Source: an uncultured Clostridium sp.
Lineage (GTDB): Bacteria > Bacillota > Clostridia > TANB77 > CAG-508
Reading direction: 5' to 3'
DNA length: 10,481 nucleotides
Assembly: GCA_945610215.1 (NCBI GenBank)
Contig: CALYZR010000010.1
Span: 1 to 10,481, forward strand
This document shows positions 6,549 to 10,481 of this stretch, piece by piece. Below the pieces are notes generated by a model. That model saw only the letters and a list, made by a program, of their open reading frames with translations. It was not told the origin of the DNA and searched no databases. The position numbers and the translations under genes are program-made. Position 1 is the first letter of the stretch. The number at the start of each line of letters is the position of its first letter.

Positions 6549-9195
6549 ATGTGGCAAACAATGAGTATTAAAGAAACATGTGAAAAATTAAAGACAAATA
6601 TTATTAATGGTCTTACGAAAGAAGAAGTAGAAGAAAGAATAATAAAATATGGAAAAAACAAATTAACAGAAAAGAAGAAAGAAAGTATAATAGTAAAATT
6701 TATAAAGCAGTTCAATGACTTTATGATAATTATATTAATAATTGCTGCTTTAATATCTGCTATAATGTCATATGTAGAAGGTTCAAAAGATTACTTAGAT
6801 TCCATAATTATCATATTTATAGTAGTTTTAAATGCAATAATGGGAGTTATACAGGAATCAAAAGCAGAGAAATCATTAGATGCTCTTAAAAAAATGTCAG
6901 CACCAACTGCAAAAGTAAAAAGAGATGGAATGATAAAAACTGTTCCAAGTACTGAGGTAGTTCCAGGAGATATAATAATAATTGAAACAGGTTCATACAT
7001 TCCAGCAGATAGTAGACTTATAAAAGCATATAACTTAAAAGTAGAAGAATCAGCTTTAACAGGGGAAACAGTTCCTGTTTTAAAAGATGAAAAAGCAATA
7101 TTAAGCGAAAAAGCACAAATAGGCGATATTGTAAATATGGTATTTGGAGCAACAATTGCTGTATCTCGGACATGCAGAAGCAATTGTAACACGGAACAGG
7201 AATGAATACAAAAGTAGGAAAGATTGCAAGTTTAATAATTTCAGATGAAGCACCAGAAACTCCATTACAAATAAAACTTCGGAGAAGTAGGAAAAAAATT
7301 AGGACTTGCTGCTCTTGTAATTTGCTTTTTAATATTTATAATAGGTTTATTTAAAAAAATTCCTGTAAATGAGATGTTTATGACTTCTATTGGGTTAGCA
7401 GTAGCAGCAATACCAGAAGGATTACCTGCTATAGTAACAATAGTATTATCAATAGGTGTTACAAAAATGGCAAAAAGAAATAGCATTATAAGAAAACTAC
7501 CAGCAGTAGAAACCTTAGGAAGTAGTACAGTTATATGTTCAGATAAAACAGGAACATTAACTCAAAATAAAATGAAAGTGGTAAAGGTAGAGGACTTAAA
7601 CATAAAAACTACAGAAGAAGCTAAGAAAAATATTTTAAAATTAGCATGTATGTGTACAGATTGTAGTATTAATGAAAAAAATATAGAAGGAGAACCAACA
7701 GAAGTAGCAATTGTAAATGCTGCATTAGATATTGGAGAAAATAAAAATGATATATATAAAAGCGAAAAAAGAGTAAGTGAAATACCATTTGATTCCGAAA
7801 GAAAACTAATGACAACAATACATAAGATAGGGAATAAATATAGAATTATAACAAAAGGGGCGCCAGATGTATTAATAAAAAAATGCAAAAAGATATATAA
7901 TTTAGGTAAAATTGAAGATATAAATAGCACTAGAAAAACTATAATATTAGATAAAAATGAAAAAATGGCAGGCAATGCATTAAGAGTAATTGCAGTAGCA
8001 TATTTAGATATAGAAAATTTACCATTAAAAATAGATACTAAATTAGAAGATAATTTGATTTTTGTTGGCTTAATAGGAATGTATGATCCTCCAAGAGAAG
8101 GAGTAAAAGAGGCAGTAGATAAATGTAAACAAGCTGGAATAAAAACAGTAATGATTACTGGTGATCATATAATTACTGCAAAATCAATAGCAAAAGAACT
8201 AGGAATTTTAGAATTGGGTGGAATAGCTATAACAGGAGAAGAGCTAGATAAAATTTCACAAAAAGAGCTAGAAAAAAATATTATGAGCTATTCTGTCTTT
8301 GCAAGAGTTTCACCAGAACACAAAGTAAGAATTGTAAAAGCGTTTCAAAGCAAACGGAAATATTGTAGCAATGACAGGTGACCGGAGTAAATGATGCACC
8401 AGCTTTAAAAAATGCAGATATAGGAATTTCTATGGGAAAGCGGAGGAACAGATGTTGCAAAAAATGCATCTGACATGATACTTGCAGATGATAACTTTGT
8501 AACTATTGTAGATGCTGTAAAAACGGGAAGGCACATATATGCAAACATAAAAAAAGCAATACATTTTTTAATTGCAACAAATGTAGGAGAAATAGTAGCG
8601 ATATTTTTTGGACTCTTATTAGGACTAGAGACCCCACTTTTAGCAATTCAGCTATTATGGATCAATTTAGTTACAGATTCTTTTCCAGCAATAGCACTTG
8701 GAATGGAACCGGCAGAAAAAGATATAATGAATAAAAAACCAAATGACAGCAAAAAAAGTATTTTTGCAGATGGATTATGGGAGAAAATATTTGTTGAAGG
8801 TTTTATGATAGGAATATTTACACTTTTTGCTTTTAGTTTAGGAAATAATTTGTATGGATTAGAAGTACGGAAGAACAATGGCATTTATATCACTTAGCAT
8901 GTTAGAATTAGTGCATAGTTTTAATGTAAGAAGCGAGGAATCATTGTTCAAAGTTGGGTTATTTAAGAATAAATATTTAATTGGAGCATTTGTGTTAGGA
9001 ACAATTTTGCAGATTGGAGTTGTTATAACTCCTAAAATAGCAAATATATTTGATGTGGTGCCATTAAATAGCAAGCAATGGATGTATACAGCTATAATAT
9101 CAGTATTACCTTTATTCATAGTAGAAATACAAAAGAAAATAAATATGATAAAGATTAGAAAATCACAAATTTACAAAAAAACTTGCAAAATATAA
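6549..9195 (+). CDS. Calcium-transporting P-type ATPase (SERCA-like, type IIA), read through seven CGGA +1 sites
   Basis: Integral membrane cation pump that exports Ca2+ using ATP through an aspartyl-phosphate intermediate. ATG at 6549 follows AAAGGAG (6533-6539) by 9 bases. Joining the frames at seven CGGA glycine sites gives 879 residues, the family's usual length. In order: N-terminal cation-ATPase domain (about 5-75), first membrane helices (57-74, 84-101), actuator LTGET (170-174), PEGLP in M4 (288-292), phosphorylation motif DKTGTLT (D331), hinge MTGDGVNDAP (607-616), M5 NVGE, M6 NLVTD and a C-terminal membrane domain with GRTMAF and FNVRSEES. PEGLP, NVGE and NLVTD carry the acidic and amide residues that form Ca2+ sites in SERCA. 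Without shifting, translation stops at 7205 and none of the later motifs joins up. Conservation across every junction argues against a decaying pseudogene. The substrate is inferred from family motifs. Confidence 0.88.
7167..7170 (+). other. CGGA +1 frameshift site 1 of 7 in the Ca-ATPase
   Basis: Zero-frame TCT CGG ACA. Reading CGGA as glycine 207 yields S-G-H-A-E-A-I-V, the end of the actuator domain. Without a shift the reading ends at 7205. Confidence 0.85.
7192..7195 (+). other. CGGA +1 frameshift site 2 of 7 in the Ca-ATPase
   Basis: Only 8 codons after site 1, in the frame that site 1 creates: ACA CGG AAC. Glycine 215 gives V-T-G-T-G-M-N-T, the conserved TGMNT stretch of the family. 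Another GGA codon 3 bases later (7199-7201) has no extra C. Confidence 0.85.
7280..7283 (+). other. CGGA +1 frameshift site 3 of 7 in the Ca-ATPase
   Basis: CTT CGG AGA in the running frame, 29 codons after site 2. Glycine 244 gives T-P-L-Q-I-K-L-G-E-V-G-K, just before the third membrane helix. Relatives often have A, G or D here, so this single residue is less diagnostic than the restored frame. Confidence 0.8.
8355..8358 (+). other. CGGA +1 frameshift site 4 of 7 in the Ca-ATPase
   Basis: AAA CGG AAA in the running frame, 358 codons after site 3. Glycine 602 gives Q-S-K-G-N-I-V-A-M-T-G-D leading into the hinge. The long clean stretch between sites 3 and 4 contains no other zero-frame CGG. 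Confidence 0.85.
8383..8386 (+). other. CGGA +1 frameshift site 5 of 7, inside the invariant TGDGVNDAP motif
   Basis: GAC CGG AGT. Glycine 611 is the G of T-G-D-G-V-N-D-A-P, among the most conserved sequences in P-type ATPases. It proves that exactly one residue must come from these four bases and that it is glycine. Confidence 0.92.
8441..8444 (+). other. CGGA +1 frameshift site 6 of 7 in the Ca-ATPase
   Basis: AAG CGG AGG. Glycine 630 gives I-S-M-G-K-G-G-T-D-V-A-K, matching the family's MGxxGTDVAK motif. The next codon is also GGA but carries no extra C. Confidence 0.9.
8868..8871 (+). other. CGGA +1 frameshift site 7 of 7 in the Ca-ATPase
   Basis: GTA CGG AAG. Glycine 772 gives L-E-V-G-R-T-M-A-F, the conserved segment before the last membrane helices and FNVRS. 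Without the shift the frame ends at 8897. Confidence 0.9.
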
Positions 9196-9219
9196 AGTTA
9201 TTATGTATAATGTACTCGT

Positions 9220-9272
9220 ATTATTGTAGAAATGTTACAATAATTACAATAATATTATTTATATGTTACAAT
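9220..9272. repeat. Inverted and tandem repeats upstream of rsmD
   Basis: ATTATTGTA (9220-9228) is the exact inverted complement of TACAATAAT (9236-9244), which is immediately repeated in tandem at 9245-9253. A perfect palindrome AATAATATTATT lies at 9248-9259. The 10-mer ATGTTACAAT occurs at 9232-9241 and again at 9263-9272, with starts 31 bases apart, about three helical turns. The 9-bp hairpin could end the ATPase transcript, though it has no U-tract. The phased copies could instead be operator sites for the promoter just downstream. Both roles are inferred. Confidence 0.5.
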
Positions 9273-9285
9273 TATATTATTTCTA

Positions 9286-9313
9286 TTGACATATTGAAAA
9301 TATAAAATAAAAT
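9286..9313 (+). promoter_or_regulatory. Sigma-A type promoter for rsmD
   Basis: A perfect TTGACA (9286-9291) and TAAAAT (9308-9313, one base from consensus) are separated by 16 bases. They lie 27 bases ahead of the rsmD start and immediately downstream of a repeat cluster. This is the strongest promoter match in the window. Confidence 0.65.
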
Positions 9314-9340
9314 ATAGGTAATCAAAAAAGAGGTATACTT

Positions 9341-9898
9341 ATGCGTGTTATAAGTGGCACAGCAAGAGGGAAAAAATTAAATACATTATCAGGGCCAAAT
9401 ACTAGGCCAACTTTAGATAGAGTAAAAGAGGCAGTTTTTAGCATAATTCAATTTGAATTAGAGGATAAAAATGTATTAGATTTGTTTTCTGGAAGTGGAG
9501 CTTTAGCTATTGAATCACTAAGTAGAGGAGCTAAAAGTGCAGTACTATGTGACAATTCATATGAAGCTATAAAAATAATTAAAAAAAACATAAAAGAAAC
9601 AAGACTAGAAGACAAAGCAGAAATAATAAATAAGGATTATTTAGAAGCATTAAAAAAGTTAAACAAAGCAAATCAAAAATTTGATATAATATTTTTAGAT
9701 CCACCATACAAGTCTGATTTTGCAATAAAGGCAATGCAGTATATTTTTGATAACAATATGTTATTAGAAGATGGAACTATTATATTTGAAACTGATGATA
9801 AAAATAAAGAAAAAGAAATTTTAAAATATAAAGAAATGAAAATTTTTGACATAAGAAAATATGGAAGTGTGTATGTCATATTTATTCGAAAGGGGTAA
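9341..9898 (+). CDS. rsmD: 16S rRNA (guanine(966)-N2)-methyltransferase RsmD
   Basis: SAM-dependent methyltransferase of 185 residues that modifies G966 (E. coli numbering) of 16S rRNA during 30S assembly. N-terminal MRVISGTARGKKL (1-13) and TRPTLDRVKEAVF (21-33) are hallmarks of the family. SAM-binding motif I is VLDLFSGSGALAIE (45-58), with an acidic LCDNS at 69-73. The catalytic DPPY motif of N-methyltransferases is at 120-123. The length is typical. AGAGG (9329-9333) lies 7 bases before the ATG, and its own promoter is recognisable. Arginine is encoded here by AGA, AGG, CGT and CGA but never CGG. The next gene's ribosome binding site overlaps the end of this one, so the two are cotranscribed. 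Confidence 0.93.
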   Translation: MRVISGTARGKKLNTLSGPNTRPTLDRVKEAVFSIIQFELEDKNVLDLFSGSGALAIESLSRGAKSAVLCDNSYEAIKIIKKNIKETRLEDKAEIINKDYLEALKKLNKANQKFDIIFLDPPYKSDFAIKAMQYIFDNNMLLEDGTIIFETDDKNKEKEILKYKEMKIFDIRKYGSVYVIFIRKG

Positions 9899-9902
9899 AA
9901 TC

Positions 9903-10361
9903 ATGGAAATTTTTACATTATTAGAAACATTAGAAGATATAATGGAAAGAAGCAAAAACTTACCATTTACAGACAAAGGAATAGTTGATAAAGAAGAAGT
10001 ATTAGAGATAATTAAAGAAATAAGACTAAAACTTCCAGATGAATTAAAACAAGCTAAATGGGTAAAAGAAGAAAGAGCTAGAATTTTAGAAGAAGCACAA
10101 AAAGAAGCTGATGGAATTGTAAAAGAAGCAGAGAATAGAATAATAGCTATGATTGATGAACATGAAATCACAAGAAAGGCATATGAACAAAAAGCAGAAA
10201 TAATAGAAACAGCAAATGAGATGTCAAGAGAAATATCAAAAGGAACAAAAGACTATGCAGATAGTATACTTGCAAATTTAGAGTCTGCTATAAACAATGT
10301 TAGCGTAACTTTAAATGAAGCAATAAAAACAATAGAACAAAATAGAAAAGAACTTAAATAA
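9903..10361 (+). CDS. Small soluble coiled-coil protein, function unknown
   Basis: Protein of 152 residues, rich in Glu and Lys, with no membrane segment or signal peptide. ATG at 9903 is preferred over the in-frame ATG at 9861, which lies inside rsmD without a ribosome binding site; AAAGGGG (9889-9895) ends 7 bases before 9903. A short N-terminal part (LLETLEDIMERSKNLPF) is followed by a long helical stretch, about residues 28-150, with heptad-like spacing, as in EERARILEEAQKEADGIV. It resembles small Clostridia proteins sometimes labelled ATPase or V-type ATP synthase subunit H-like. No ATP-binding motif is visible, so that label should not be taken literally. A DivIVA-like role in cell-pole or septum organisation is an unproven alternative. 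It is cotranscribed with rsmD and followed by a terminator. Confidence 0.8.
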   Translation: MEIFTLLETLEDIMERSKNLPFTDKGIVDKEEVLEIIKEIRLKLPDELKQAKWVKEERARILEEAQKEADGIVKEAENRIIAMIDEHEITRKAYEQKAEIIETANEMSREISKGTKDYADSILANLESAINNVSVTLNEAIKTIEQNRKELK

Positions 10362-10373
10362 GAAATAATTAGG

Positions 10374-10438
10374 AAGTCAGGAATTTTAATGGAAGTCATA
10401 AAATCAAAAAAAGTTGATTTCCTTTTTCCTGGCTTTTT
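10374..10438 (+). terminator. Probable intrinsic terminator after the rsmD operon
   Basis: AAGTCAGGAA (10374-10383) pairs with TTCCTGGCTT (10426-10435), including one G-U pair, and is followed by a T-run (10434-10438). The large loop holds an inner stem, AAATCAA (10401-10407) with TTGATTT (10414-10420). GGAAGTCA occurs twice (10372-10379 and 10391-10398), so alternative foldings are possible. The stop codon of the preceding gene is just upstream. Confidence 0.6.
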
Positions 10439-10455
10439 ATTATAAGGAGAAGAAA

Positions 10456-10481
10456 ATGCCAAGAGGAAGAAGAAGTAAAAA
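10456..10481 (+). CDS. Start of an unidentified gene, cut by the window edge
   Basis: AAGGAGA (10444-10450) stands 5 bases before an ATG that opens MPRGRRSK and runs off the end. A basic N-terminus of this kind occurs in several proteins, including FtsK/SpoIIIE-type translocases of Clostridia. Eight residues are too few to identify it. Confidence 0.6.

Noticed and set aside
3479..8871. Frameshifts as random sequencing or assembly errors
   Set aside because: Not fully excluded without reads, but all nine fall at the same codon phase with the same base, while out-of-phase GGA, many other GGA codons and homopolymer runs show no insertions.
6549..9195. The ATPase as an ordinary degraded pseudogene
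   Set aside because: All seven defects are identical (C before an in-frame GGA), with no nonsense mutation, deletion or other indel, and motif conservation is uninterrupted across the restored frame.

Overview
The window is very AT-rich, with strong Shine-Dalgarno sequences, tight gene spacing and AGA/GGA-rich codon use. This fits a low-GC, probably uncultured Clostridia-type Firmicute, although no rRNA or other phylogenetic marker settles it. All genes lie on the + strand and no intergenic gap exceeds about 210 bases.

Layout: a small membrane protein of the CmpB/type-IV ABC permease-like family (80-781). After a 209-base gap with a hairpin and a promoter comes a four-gene run: murL (991-2406), murD2-like ligase (2399-3770), tcdA (3783-4493) and adenosine deaminase (4507-5533). 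A second gap holds a hairpin that buries the next ribosome binding site. It precedes a membrane-anchored polysaccharide deacetylase (5708-6487) and a SERCA-like calcium P-type ATPase (6549-9195). After a repeat-rich promoter region come rsmD (9341-9898) and a small coiled-coil protein (9903-10361), then a terminator and the first codons of another gene (10456 to the edge). MurL and MurD2 together form the alternative route for putting D-glutamate into peptidoglycan: ligate L-Glu, then epimerise it.

The outstanding observation is that three conserved genes (murD, the adenosine deaminase and the ATPase) are interrupted by nine apparent +1 frameshifts, all of the same kind. Each is a single C placed directly before an in-frame GGA glycine codon, so each site is a zero-frame CGG followed by A. 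Reading every zero-frame CGGA as one glycine restores full-length proteins of 456, 341 and 879 residues with all family motifs. I found no zero-frame CGG used as an ordinary arginine codon in any gene, while CGG and CGGA in other phases leave the frame intact. This looks like genome-level recoding: CGG unassigned, with CGGA read as a four-base glycine codon or by an efficient +1 shift. A systematic read error is the main alternative, and the codon-phase locking argues against it. The ATPase alone carries seven sites, including two that bracket its invariant TGDGVNDAP hinge.
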